NCBI GenBank assembly: GCA_004562765.1
Contig: SFRL01000012.1
Coordinates: 9,434-73,433 of the forward strand
Reading direction: 5' to 3'
Length of the DNA: 64,000 nucleotides
Source of the DNA: a bacterium
GTDB taxonomy: Bacteria; Bacillota; Clostridia; Lachnospirales; Lachnospiraceae
Shown here: piece after piece, positions 33,609 through 42,577 of the stretch
How positions within the stretch are numbered: the stretch's first letter is position 1
Layout of the letters: every line of letters starts with the position of its first letter
The notes under the pieces: model-generated
What the model was told of the DNA's origin: nothing
What the model saw: only the letters and a program-made list of their open reading frames with translations
Databases searched by the model: none
Translations under genes and position numbers: made by a program

Positions 33609-33662
33609 AAATAAAGAGCAGGTGGTTTGCGGATCGCATGGATGATCATACAGGAGGTACTT

Positions 33663-34823
33663 ATGGCAAGAGGAATTGATACAAAATGTCTTCATCTGGA
33701 GGAAGAAGAAGGCCTGAATACACATTACGGGGCGATCAGCTATCCGATCTATCAGACGGCAACCTATGCACATCCCGGTGTAGGACAGAGCACCGGCTAC
33801 GATTACAGCAGATTGCAGAACCCGACAAGGGAGCATCTGGAAAAGGTGGTAGCGTCATTGGAAAACGGGATCGATGCGCTGGCATTTTCCAGCGGTATGG
33901 CGGCGATCACTCTGTTGATGGAGCTGTTTGCACCGGGTGACCACCTGATCGTGGATACAGATCTCTACGGCGGAAGCATCCGGCTGTTCAGCCATGTATC
34001 TGAAAAGAACGGAATCATTTTCTTTCATGTTGAGTGTCACAGGGAAAATGTTGAGAATTATATCAATGAGCATACAAAAGCGATCTATATTGAGACACCC
34101 ACCAATCCGATGATGAACGTTACAGACATTGCTGCACTCGCGCAGATTGCAAAAAAACACGGATTGCTTTTGATCGTTGACAATACGTTCCTTTCACCTT
34201 ATTTTCAGAATCCGCTGGATCTGGGAGCTGATATTGTCGTACACAGCGGAACGAAATTTCTGGGTGGACATAATGATACGCTTGCCGGCTTTCTCATCAC
34301 AAACCGGGAGGACATCAGCGAGCGGTTCCGCTTTCTGATCAAGACCACCGGAGCAGGGCTTGCACCCTTTGACAGCTGGCTCATCCTGCGGGGGATCAAG
34401 ACACTTGGCATTCGTATGGAACGGGCACAAAAAAATGCGATCGCCATCGCAAAATGGCTGCAGTGTCAGGAGGCAGTCACCGGGGTGATCTACCCGGGAC
34501 TGCCGGAACATCCGGGCTATGAGATCATGAAAAAACAGGCGCGCGGGTTTGGCGCAATGATCACCTTCCATTTGAAGAGCAAAGAATTTGCCTTGGCAAT
34601 CTTAGAGAAGGTACGAATGATCAAATTTGCGGAGAGTCTGGGCGGTGTGGAGACGCTGATCACATATCCTGCGACACAGACACATGCGGATGTCCCGAAA
34701 GAGATCCGCGAGAAAAACGGTATTACAGAGGCAACGCTTCGTTTGTCTGTCGGCATTGAGGATGTGGAAGACCTGTTGGCAGAACTGGAAGCTGTTTTTT
34801 CGGCGGCCTCGGAAATGGCATAA
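33663..34823 (+). CDS. Cys/Met metabolism PLP enzyme, cystathionine gamma-synthase or gamma-lyase type
   Basis: 386 residues. Pattern: YPIYQTATYAHPG, YDYSRLQNPTREHLEKVVASLENG, ALAFSSGMAAI, TPTNPMMNVTDI, and the PLP lysine in VVHSGTKFLGGHND. The length and motifs match the MetB/MetC/CGL/MGL group, whose reactions differ by few residues; gamma-synthase (making cystathionine from acylhomoserine and cysteine) or gamma-lyase are most likely. ATG 33663 has AGGAGG 5 bp upstream. It lies between metY and cysK with its own promoter and operator. Confidence 0.87.
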   Translation: MARGIDTKCLHLEEEEGLNTHYGAISYPIYQTATYAHPGVGQSTGYDYSRLQNPTREHLEKVVASLENGIDALAFSSGMAAITLLMELFAPGDHLIVDTDLYGGSIRLFSHVSEKNGIIFFHVECHRENVENYINEHTKAIYIETPTNPMMNVTDIAALAQIAKKHGLLLIVDNTFLSPYFQNPLDLGADIVVHSGTKFLGGHNDTLAGFLITNREDISERFRFLIKTTGAGLAPFDSWLILRGIKTLGIRMERAQKNAIAIAKWLQCQEAVTGVIYPGLPEHPGYEIMKKQARGFGAMITFHLKSKEFALAILEKVRMIKFAESLGGVETLITYPATQTHADVPKEIREKNGITEATLRLSVGIEDVEDLLAELEAVFSAASEMA

Positions 34824-34873
34824 ACAAAGAAGGATATAGCCTGAGACTATCAATAATAAAAGAAAGAAACTAA

Positions 34874-34902
34874 TTGACAATTGATGAAAGAATGATTATA
34901 AT
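34874..34902 (+). promoter_or_regulatory. Perfect consensus promoter of cysK
   Basis: TTGACA at 34874-34879, a 17-bp spacer and TATAAT at 34897-34902. Confidence 0.85.
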
Positions 34903-34927
34903 TCAATTATAATAAATACATAGAAAG

Positions 34928-34944
34928 CCTATTTGAAAACTAGG
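34928..34944. promoter_or_regulatory. Rrf2-type operator candidate, site 5
   Basis: CCTATTTGAAAACTAGG, at about +19 of the cysK transcript. It differs from site 1 at a single base. Confidence 0.72.
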
Positions 34945-35044
34945 AAAAGAAAAACGTAAGCCAAAACGAATAGAGATCCAGTTCAAAAAGGCGGATGTGA
35001 CAAGGGAAAAAAGAATAAGAGAAAAGAAAACGGAGGTAACAATT

Positions 35045-35983
35045 ATGAGTCAGATTAAAGAGAGCACATTGGAATTGATCGGAGGTACACCCATCCTGAA
35101 AGCAAGCAGATATGCAAAGAAGGCAGGAGTAGAGAACGCAACGATTCTTACGAAGCTGGAGTACTTAAACCCGGCAGGTTCCGTGAAGGATCGTATTGCA
35201 CTGGCAATGATCGAGGATGCGGAGAAGAGCGGAGTATTAAAAGAAGGAGCAACCATCATCGAGCCCACCAGTGGTAATACCGGAATCGGACTGGCGGCTG
35301 TGGCAGCAGCAAAGGGCTATCGTGCGATCTTAACATTACCGGATACGATGAGTGTGGAGCGCAGAAACCTGTTAAAGGCATACGGTGCAGAGCTGGTACT
35401 TACCGAGGGCGCAAAGGGAATGAAGGGCGCCATTGCAAAGGCAGAAGAACTGAAAAATGAGATCGAGGGAGCAGTGATCTTAGGACAGTTTGTGAATCCC
35501 GCGAATCCCGCGGCACATAAGGCGACCACCGGACCGGAGATCTGGGAGCAGACAGACGGAAAGGTAGACATTTTTGTAGCAGGTGTCGGTACCGGAGGAA
35601 CGATCACCGGTGTCGGAGAATACCTGAAAGAGAAGAATCCGAATGTGAAGATCGTGGCAGTTGAGCCGGCAGGAAGCCCTGTTTTGTCAAAGGGAACTCC
35701 GGGAGCACATAAGATACAGGGTATCGGTGCCGGATTCGTACCGGATGTACTCAATACCACTGTTTACGATGAGATCATTACGATTGAGAATACAGATGCA
35801 TTTGCAGAGGGCAAAGCCTTTGCAGTCAGCGAGGGTGTCCTGGTAGGTATTTCCTCAGGAGCTGCATTAAAGGCAGCGACGATCCTGGCACAGAGACCGG
35901 AAAATGCAGGAAAGACGATTGTTGCACTGCTTCCTGATTCCGGTGACAGATATCTGTCAACACCGCTTTTCAATAACGATTAA
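35045..35983 (+). CDS. cysK: Cysteine synthase A (O-acetylserine sulfhydrylase)
   Basis: 312 residues, normal for CysK. PLP lysine in NPAGSVKDRIAL, substrate loop TSGNTGIGLA, phosphate-cup GTGGTITGVGEYL, and GIGAGFVPDVL near the active site. It makes cysteine from O-acetylserine and sulfide. ATG 35045 with GGAGGT 7 bp upstream; in-frame codons back to 34997 are untranslated leader by this reading. No serine acetyltransferase (cysE) gene is in the window. Confidence 0.95.
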   Translation: MSQIKESTLELIGGTPILKASRYAKKAGVENATILTKLEYLNPAGSVKDRIALAMIEDAEKSGVLKEGATIIEPTSGNTGIGLAAVAAAKGYRAILTLPDTMSVERRNLLKAYGAELVLTEGAKGMKGAIAKAEELKNEIEGAVILGQFVNPANPAAHKATTGPEIWEQTDGKVDIFVAGVGTGGTITGVGEYLKEKNPNVKIVAVEPAGSPVLSKGTPGAHKIQGIGAGFVPDVLNTTVYDEIITIENTDAFAEGKAFAVSEGVLVGISSGAALKAATILAQRPENAGKTIVALLPDSGDRYLSTPLFNND

Positions 35984-36003
35984 GTAAGCAAGTAAGAAAA
36001 TTG

Positions 36004-36039
36004 AAAAACCTGCAGTCCGAAACGGCTGCAGGTTTTTTT
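36004..36039 (+). terminator. Rho-independent terminator after cysK
   Basis: AAAAACCTGCAG (36004-36015) pairs with CTGCAGGTTTTT (36026-36037), followed by further Ts. The next gene starts 33 bp downstream, so readthrough or an internal promoter may drive it. Confidence 0.9.
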
Positions 36040-36072
36040 GAAGAGAAATCCGAAAGGAGGATTTTGAAGAAA

Positions 36073-36510
36073 ATGAGAATATCGACAAAAGGACAGAATG
36101 CGATCAAGATCATGCTGGACCTGGCCACCTACAGTCTGGGCGAGCCGGTCAAGCTCAAGGATATTGCAAAGAGACAGCGGATATCCGAAAAATATTTGGA
36201 ACAGATCATCGCGCTTTTGCACAAAGCGGGTCTGGTGAAAAGTGTCCGGGGAGCCCATGGAGGCTACACGCTTTTTTTGGCACCGGAGAAATATACAGTA
36301 GGGCAGATCCTGCGGGCGGCAGAAGGAAATCTGTCGCCGACGGACTGTGTGGGTGAAAATGGAACGCCCTGTGAAAATAAGGGGACCTGTGTCAGCTTCC
36401 GTCTGTGGGAGAAGCTGGATACGGCCATCAACGATGTGCTGGAGTCCATCACGCTGGCGGACATGCTGGACTGGCAGAATGAGCTGCTGGCTGACCAGTA
36501 TGTGATCTGA
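36073..36510 (+). CDS. Rrf2-family transcriptional regulator with a Cys triad, number 2
   Basis: 145 residues from ATG 36073, with AAAGGAGG 12 bp upstream; the longer open frame from 36001 runs through the cysK terminator and is rejected. Winged helix MRISTKGQNAIKIMLDLA, recognition region RISEKYLEQIIALLHKAGLVKSVRGAHGGYTL. A CX7CX5C triad is again present (DCVGENGTPCENKGTC). It is clearly a paralogue of the protein at 31573. It could share or compete for the CCTA-N9-TAGG sites. Confidence 0.87.
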   Translation: MRISTKGQNAIKIMLDLATYSLGEPVKLKDIAKRQRISEKYLEQIIALLHKAGLVKSVRGAHGGYTLFLAPEKYTVGQILRAAEGNLSPTDCVGENGTPCENKGTCVSFRLWEKLDTAINDVLESITLADMLDWQNELLADQYVI

Positions 36511-36674
36511 TAGAAATAAAGGTTTCTTTTTTGTCTGAAAATTGGTATACTGTTTAACATGATTAAAAAAATAATTTTTTAGAAAATGTGTCCAGCTTTT
36601 GTCTGTGTTTGTTTGTTACGATCTTTATATATGAAACGTGTCGCAACATTGATGAAAAAGAGGAGGAAGCAGGT

Positions 36675-39600
36675 ATGCCGGGACAAAATGATAATTTGGG
36701 TTTGCAGCAGCAAAAAAATCGGGTTGATCAGATCCTGCATTCAGAGGCTACGAGAGTAGCAACGGATCTGAGTTGGAAAGAGCAGGGCTATGACAACACT
36801 TATAACAGTGTAGAAAGTACCAAAGAAGACGTCAAGTTTATTGATCAGGTATTAAATCTGCCTGCCACGGCGCGGATGCAGTTTGAAGATAAGGATCTGT
36901 TTCGTCTGAAAGCGATCCAGGGACGTAATCTGTCACATCTGTTATTGAACGAGCACAAATATGGCGGAGACAGTGATGAGATGCTGGCGGTCAAGGAGCG
37001 TGTTGCCGATCTGGAGCAGGTGATGTCTCAAAAGGTCGATCACGGATACGATTTTGAGACGATCGAGCGTGCCTATCAGCGGGCGATCGCTGCCTGCAGG
37101 TATTACTGCGAAAATAAAAATCCCACCTTTCCGGCGGGTATCGAGCGCAAAAAGCGGGTGATGGAGACATTCCTTCGACTGAAGGAGGAAAACGAACAGA
37201 TCGCAGTGGCAAAGGATCTCATACAGAAGGGTGAACTGGAAGGGGTGGAGGTGAAAGATCCCCAGGATCTTCTCGTTCTGGCACAGGTGCACCTTTCAGG
37301 GAACGATGATGCCATCGAGGAACTGAATGAGAAGGAAGCGGCCGGCATCCATGCATTGACCTTTGAGGATTTTGCAAAGATGGTGGGTACAAAAAACCGG
37401 GGTGCCATCAGTTTTTCAGACGGAAAAATGCATCTTGTTTCAAACAGCTGGTTTGCTCAAACGGGAATGCATGACTCGTTCTCCATGTTGTTTGGAAGTG
37501 ACAATCCCCAGACACTGTTAAACCGGCAGATGCAGGTGCGTCTGTACGAATTGGTGAAGGAACGTTTGGATGGAATCAACCCGGAGTTTCTGGAGTCTGT
37601 ACGAATCGAGCTGAAGCTTGATAATGGTGCCTCAAAGGCTGCACCGCTGTCACGAAAGACACTGGCAGATATTATTGCCAAAGCGGGATATATCGGCTCA
37701 CAGGTGGCACGGGTCTTATGGCCGAAGGACAGGCAAAACGAGCAGGAATTGCCGGAAGACCAACAGGCGCAGCAGCGTGCCCGTTACCAGCTGGCGGAGG
37801 AAGCCCGCAAATTATTTGATATCGGAAAAGAAGGGGCAGACAGCAGTGAACAGGCGCAGATGGCTCTTTACGCGGCAAATGAAAAGCAGAGAGAAGTGCT
37901 GCGGGGCAAGGTAAAGGACATCTTAAAGCAGGGAAAGAAACTGGGGGTCCATGTGCCCAGCCTTTCTGAACATCAGATGGATAATCTCGTCAACAGCAAT
38001 CTGGCGCTGGTTAGGGATCAGATCTTTGTTGCCATGGATCAGCTTTATCAGATGACCACCCATTTGCGGAAGGGAGTGGCTGTGGATCCGGAGAAGATCG
38101 CCGCTGACCAGAAGATCACAAAAAAGATCGCGGCGCTTGTGATCTCCAGATTTGTGGCAGATTCGGCAGAAGGAAAAGAACTGAGTGAATATGAACTTCA
38201 GACGAATCTTAGGGAAATGGCATTCCAACTGCTCAAACAGCAGCAGCCGGGGCTGGCTGAGAATCTTCAGAAAAATTGTGAAAACATGTATGTGGGCAAA
38301 CTGGCGGTGGGAGGTTCCGATGGTCTGGATCTTGCCGTAGAGCGTCGGCTTGCCGGAAATAAAGAATGGAATCGGCGGATCGGGGATGTGCGAAAGGGAA
38401 CAGAAACCTTACGCACTCTCTGCGACCATATGCGTGAACTGGCAGAATTGCAGGATACGGCTTTTGACGAGGGACTCAGCGAGGCAGAAGCACAGCGGAT
38501 GCGTGAACTGGGCACTCAGATTCAGAAGATCTTTACCGAAGATACCGACGGCAGTCTTGCCTTTGTGGCAAAGAATCTGAAGTCTACCCGTTTTGCCCAG
38601 GGTTATGCACAGGCGAAAAAACTCATTGACAAAAACTTCTCCTTTGAGGAGGCGGCAAAGCAGCTCTCTGAGGCGGCAAATTGCCGGAAAGAAGAACAGG
38701 AAAAGAAACAGCAGGCAGCTTACGAACCGGGAATCGACGAGAAACTCAGCATGCTGGAGGAATCTGCAAAGAACGTGGCAGAGGTGCTGTTATTTGAAAA
38801 GATGCCGGTGGATCTGATCAAGGACAGTGGGGATGAGGCATCTCAGAGTCTGGTGCGGATGCGGGAAGTGCTTCGCATGTTTCCGGCGGGCAAAGTCTAT
38901 TCCAAGGATGTACACGTTGCCGGCGTGCATGCAAAGTTTGTGCAGAAGACAGACAATTCCTTGTATTTTGTCGTGGGTAAACAGGCCATTCCACTGACCC
39001 GGACGGCGCAGCAGATCGCTGATTTTGTGGAGGACGATATGCTGGAGCATGTCTCTCTTTATGGGGAGGAACATGCGCAGAATATCTTGAAAGATCTGGA
39101 TTTTGGCGATGAAAATCCCAGTCTGAAGCTGCGCTCCACCAATTTATGCATCAAGTATCTTTCGGGAAAGACCGGAAAACCCGGAACTTATTTTACCAAT
39201 GTATCAGACAGTCTGATCCGGACCCTTGCGACTCATATGATGTCCGGTGCCATGGATGCACAGGAAGTGGAGGAGTTTGTGGATCAGACCATCGAGTCCA
39301 CGGTTCATATCAATGGCGCAGAGACGTTGGAACTGCTGGAACATGTAGAGAAAAACGTACAGCTCAGGGAGCATGTGGTCATCGAAAAGAAGCCGGTGGT
39401 ATTATTAGAGGATGAAAAGAAGAAGCCCCAGTGGAACGAGGAAGAGACCAAGGTGCAGAATCTCATCGCGGATATCCTCTATTCCAAAGATACATGGAAC
39501 ACCGACAAGTACATAGAAACACCCGGTAAGCGCATGCAGGAACTTTTGAAGGAGCATATTGAGACACTGGTGCTTCTGTTGAATAAACCCCATCTTCTGA

Positions 39601-42557
39601 CACAGATGCTGGATAAACTTCCGCTACCGAAGGAGGAGAAAAAGGAAGGTCAGCCGGAAGCATCCGACAGTATCAAGGCGCAGGTAGAGAAGGGCATTCA
39701 AACAATGCTTGATCTGAACGAAGTAAAAGGACTGAAGCTGTTGTATTTTGATGCGCTGAAGAGGAATGCTCTTTTACTGGCACTGAACAGCGATTCCATG
39801 CTGGAAAAACTGGCTGGCATCGAAACAGAGATTGATGAAGCTGTGCAAAAGGCAGCGGAGGCAGTTCAGGAACAGGTAAGGGAAGCGGCAGAGACGATCT
39901 TCGGCGGAGTGGTTCAGGACGAACAGCAGCAGCCGCTGGAGGATCCCAATGAGCCCGGCATTTCGGAAGGAGAGAAGAAGGAGCGCATCCTGGCATCCAA
40001 GGAGCGGTTGCATTCCATCCTGGAAAATGCCGCAAAGGGATCCGAAGGACAGGGCTTGTTCATAAAGAATGTACTCTCCAACTATTTTGTGAAGGTGCCT
40101 TCCCTTGATCAGCGTGCGATGCTGGCATCTGCGGTACGCAATGCAAAACCGATGCCGGAGATGGAACATCTGTCCGAGGAGCAGAAGCAGAAGAAGGAAC
40201 GGGAAGAAATGGGCAATTTCCTTGGCGGTATGCTCAAAGGAGCAGGTCCGCTGCTGCAGAAGATGCTTCAGGGAATGCCGGCTCAATCCATGCCCGAGGA
40301 ATTGAAGGGCGCATTAGAGGATATGAAATCCAATCTGGCTCCGATCCCGGAAAGAGTCGTGCGTGCGCAGATGCAGAATATCATAGACCGTTCCGACAAC
40401 AAGATCACCGACATTCAGGTTACAAAGGCACTGGGCGCTGCATCCGTAGGCCAGACCTTCCTATGTAAGATCTTTGGCCCGGGTATGGAGGAAGGAAAGG
40501 ACATCGTTGTAAAACTGCTTCGTCCGGATGTGCGCAACCGGATGATGCGTGAAAAGGAAACCATGCTCTGGTGTGCAAGAAAGACAGACGGGAATGTGGA
40601 CGAAAACGGTGATGTGATCCATCCGGGGCAAAAGGGCGGCATGGAGGCAACCTATGAAGGACAGCTCCTTCGTATCGAGGAGGAACTGGATCTGACCATC
40701 GAGGCGCGCAATGCCCAGAGAGGCTGTGTGTATGACAAGGGCTTCCAGACGATTCAGGCTATGAAGGTCAATCATCTTGTGCAGCCCACAGCAAACGCGC
40801 TGGTTTTGGAAAAAGCGCCGGGAACAACGGTGGACAAATATCTCAAGGAACTGGAGGATCAGGAGAAAGCGCTGATGTCGCAGTTCTATGTGATCGATAA
40901 GGTGGAAAAAATCCAGGAGGATGGCACGGTTAAGGAAGAGGAGCAGATCCGGACACGGGAGGATGGAGTTCCTGAACTGCTGCTTTCGGATAAAAATATC
41001 AACCAGTGGGGCAAAACCCGCGAGAACCTGACACGGCTTTTGGAACAGGTACAGAAACGGCAGAAATATCTGACCCAGCTTGTTCAGTCATGGGTATCTG
41101 AGGGAATTTATGGTTCCGGATTTTACCATGGTGATCTGCATGCAGGAAATATCATGATGGATGATCAGGGTCTTACAGTGATTGATTTTGGAAATGCCAC
41201 GAAACTGGAAGAGGAGCAGAAGAAGCATGTGACCCGAATGATGATCGCGGCAGTCCTGGGCAAGGTGGATATTTTTGAAGATAGTTTTCACGAGCTGTTA
41301 GAGAATACACCGGAAAGTGTTTATAAGCAGAAACGCGAGCAATTATTGACGGTCTTTCAGGAGGTGATGAGCCTTGGCGACAGGCAGTCTGCCGGAGAAC
41401 GGATCGCAGCAGCGCTTTTGAAGGCACAGGCATTGGGCATCGAACTGCCGCCAGCTATTTTTAACTTTTCCCAGTGTCAGATCCGACTGCAGAATGCTGT
41501 GGATGAAATGAATGAACGGATTCAGTCACTGCAGTATAATATCCGCAGAGTGGATCGGATGAAGATCAATTCAAGTGAGTCCAAAGACGTGTTCCGCATG
41601 CATCTGACATTCCGGATGGACGAGGAGCCTTTGCACAAGGAACTGGGGGAGATCAAACAGGAATATGTGCCCTTGGACAAGGAGAAAATGCTTACAGACC
41701 TTCGCAAGAAGGATGCTTCCAAGAACTTTAAGGAAACCTATATGGTCAAAAACTTTGCTGTATACAGTATATTCAAAGAAATTGATACAATGATCACGGA
41801 TACCAGAAAGGCACAGGCTTCGCCGGAATTTATTGACAGCATGCGCTCGGGTGCCATATCTATGATCGAGGATACGAAGGAGATCTTTCCGGATGACGAA
41901 TCCTATCAGGAGGTGAAGAAAGAACTGTTAGCGTGTCTGGATCATTGGGAGGATCAGGAACGTCAGAAACGGATTTTTGGAAGGTTATATGAAATGCCAA
42001 GTGTTGTAGAATCAGAGGAACTGGAGCAGAGTATGAAAGCCTTGCGAACAGAACAAAACAAGGAGGATGCAAATCCCGAAGAACTGGAGCGTCTGGAAAG
42101 GGAATTCTGTGACCGGTATGAACGGCTCTACGACAAAAAAATGATGAGTGGTTTCCATTTTATTTCGTTTCTTGAGGCGCTGGACAGCCAGAAAGAAAAT
42201 GTTGTGCAAGAGGTGAAGCAGGACATGGAGGTATGGTTTGCGGACAAGGAGGAACTGGGAGAGGAGCTTTGCACAAAGCTTCGCAGCACCTTCGAAGCGT
42301 TGCGGACTGCACAGTTAGGTACGGCACCGGATACAGAACAAAAGAAGGCAGCTTTCCTGAAGGTGTACTGTGAGGCACTGTATCTCCGGCTGTCTGTATT
42401 GCAGGAAAAGGCAAAGATCAAAGTGGATGATGCAGAACCGGACTCTTTCACGGACGTGATGGGTACCCTGGTACAAAGCTACGTGAAGACTTCCATTCGC
42501 CAGTTGGGACGCTGGAATGCATATTGGAATCGAAAAGCACTGGAAAATGAGCAATAA
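36675..42557 (+). CDS. Giant protein (1960 residues) with a UbiB/ABC1 atypical-kinase domain
   Basis: ATG 36675 has AGGAGG 8 bp upstream. The frame is open for 5.9 kb without interruption. Residues about 1170-1540 carry an ABC1/UbiB kinase-like domain: KMLQ (1196-1199) in place of the KxGQ motif, the Ala-rich loop GAASVGQ (1254-1260), an EEELDLTIEARNA helix, the catalytic loop HGDLHAGN (1485-1492) and DFG-like DFGN from Asp1504. The rest is hydrophilic, rich in Glu, Lys and Gln, mostly helical in appearance, and unfamiliar. I see no signal peptide or clear membrane helix. Family members in other bacteria act in ubiquinone synthesis and have about 550 residues; here neither size nor pathway fits. 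The function is unknown. Confidence 0.8.
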   Translation: MPGQNDNLGLQQQKNRVDQILHSEATRVATDLSWKEQGYDNTYNSVESTKEDVKFIDQVLNLPATARMQFEDKDLFRLKAIQGRNLSHLLLNEHKYGGDSDEMLAVKERVADLEQVMSQKVDHGYDFETIERAYQRAIAACRYYCENKNPTFPAGIERKKRVMETFLRLKEENEQIAVAKDLIQKGELEGVEVKDPQDLLVLAQVHLSGNDDAIEELNEKEAAGIHALTFEDFAKMVGTKNRGAISFSDGKMHLVSNSWFAQTGMHDSFSMLFGSDNPQTLLNRQMQVRLYELVKERLDGINPEFLESVRIELKLDNGASKAAPLSRKTLADIIAKAGYIGSQVARVLWPKDRQNEQELPEDQQAQQRARYQLAEEARKLFDIGKEGADSSEQAQMALYAANEKQREVLRGKVKDILKQGKKLGVHVPSLSEHQMDNLVNSNLALVRDQIFVAMDQLYQMTTHLRKGVAVDPEKIAADQKITKKIAALVISRFVADSAEGKELSEYELQTNLREMAFQLLKQQQPGLAENLQKNCENMYVGKLAVGGSDGLDLAVERRLAGNKEWNRRIGDVRKGTETLRTLCDHMRELAELQDTAFDEGLSEAEAQRMRELGTQIQKIFTEDTDGSLAFVAKNLKSTRFAQGYAQAKKLIDKNFSFEEAAKQLSEAANCRKEEQEKKQQAAYEPGIDEKLSMLEESAKNVAEVLLFEKMPVDLIKDSGDEASQSLVRMREVLRMFPAGKVYSKDVHVAGVHAKFVQKTDNSLYFVVGKQAIPLTRTAQQIADFVEDDMLEHVSLYGEEHAQNILKDLDFGDENPSLKLRSTNLCIKYLSGKTGKPGTYFTNVSDSLIRTLATHMMSGAMDAQEVEEFVDQTIESTVHINGAETLELLEHVEKNVQLREHVVIEKKPVVLLEDEKKKPQWNEEETKVQNLIADILYSKDTWNTDKYIETPGKRMQELLKEHIETLVLLLNKPHLLTQMLDKLPLPKEEKKEGQPEASDSIKAQVEKGIQTMLDLNEVKGLKLLYFDALKRNALLLALNSDSMLEKLAGIETEIDEAVQKAAEAVQEQVREAAETIFGGVVQDEQQQPLEDPNEPGISEGEKKERILASKERLHSILENAAKGSEGQGLFIKNVLSNYFVKVPSLDQRAMLASAVRNAKPMPEMEHLSEEQKQKKEREEMGNFLGGMLKGAGPLLQKMLQGMPAQSMPEELKGALEDMKSNLAPIPERVVRAQMQNIIDRSDNKITDIQVTKALGAASVGQTFLCKIFGPGMEEGKDIVVKLLRPDVRNRMMREKETMLWCARKTDGNVDENGDVIHPGQKGGMEATYEGQLLRIEEELDLTIEARNAQRGCVYDKGFQTIQAMKVNHLVQPTANALVLEKAPGTTVDKYLKELEDQEKALMSQFYVIDKVEKIQEDGTVKEEEQIRTREDGVPELLLSDKNINQWGKTRENLTRLLEQVQKRQKYLTQLVQSWVSEGIYGSGFYHGDLHAGNIMMDDQGLTVIDFGNATKLEEEQKKHVTRMMIAAVLGKVDIFEDSFHELLENTPESVYKQKREQLLTVFQEVMSLGDRQSAGERIAAALLKAQALGIELPPAIFNFSQCQIRLQNAVDEMNERIQSLQYNIRRVDRMKINSSESKDVFRMHLTFRMDEEPLHKELGEIKQEYVPLDKEKMLTDLRKKDASKNFKETYMVKNFAVYSIFKEIDTMITDTRKAQASPEFIDSMRSGAISMIEDTKEIFPDDESYQEVKKELLACLDHWEDQERQKRIFGRLYEMPSVVESEELEQSMKALRTEQNKEDANPEELERLEREFCDRYERLYDKKMMSGFHFISFLEALDSQKENVVQEVKQDMEVWFADKEELGEELCTKLRSTFEALRTAQLGTAPDTEQKKAAFLKVYCEALYLRLSVLQEKAKIKVDDAEPDSFTDVMGTLVQSYVKTSIRQLGRWNAYWNRKALENEQ

Positions 42558-42577
42558 GGAAAGGTTAGGAACGAGGC

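Noticed and set aside
36001..36072. Longer N terminus for the second Rrf2 protein from TTG 36001
   Set aside because: The stretch consists of the cysK terminator hairpin and the ribosome site; homology to the Rrf2 family begins at 36073.
36588..36674. Upstream GTG start for the giant kinase-like protein
   Set aside because: No ribosome site, whereas AGGAGG lies 8 bp before ATG 36675; the extra 29 residues look like untranslated leader.
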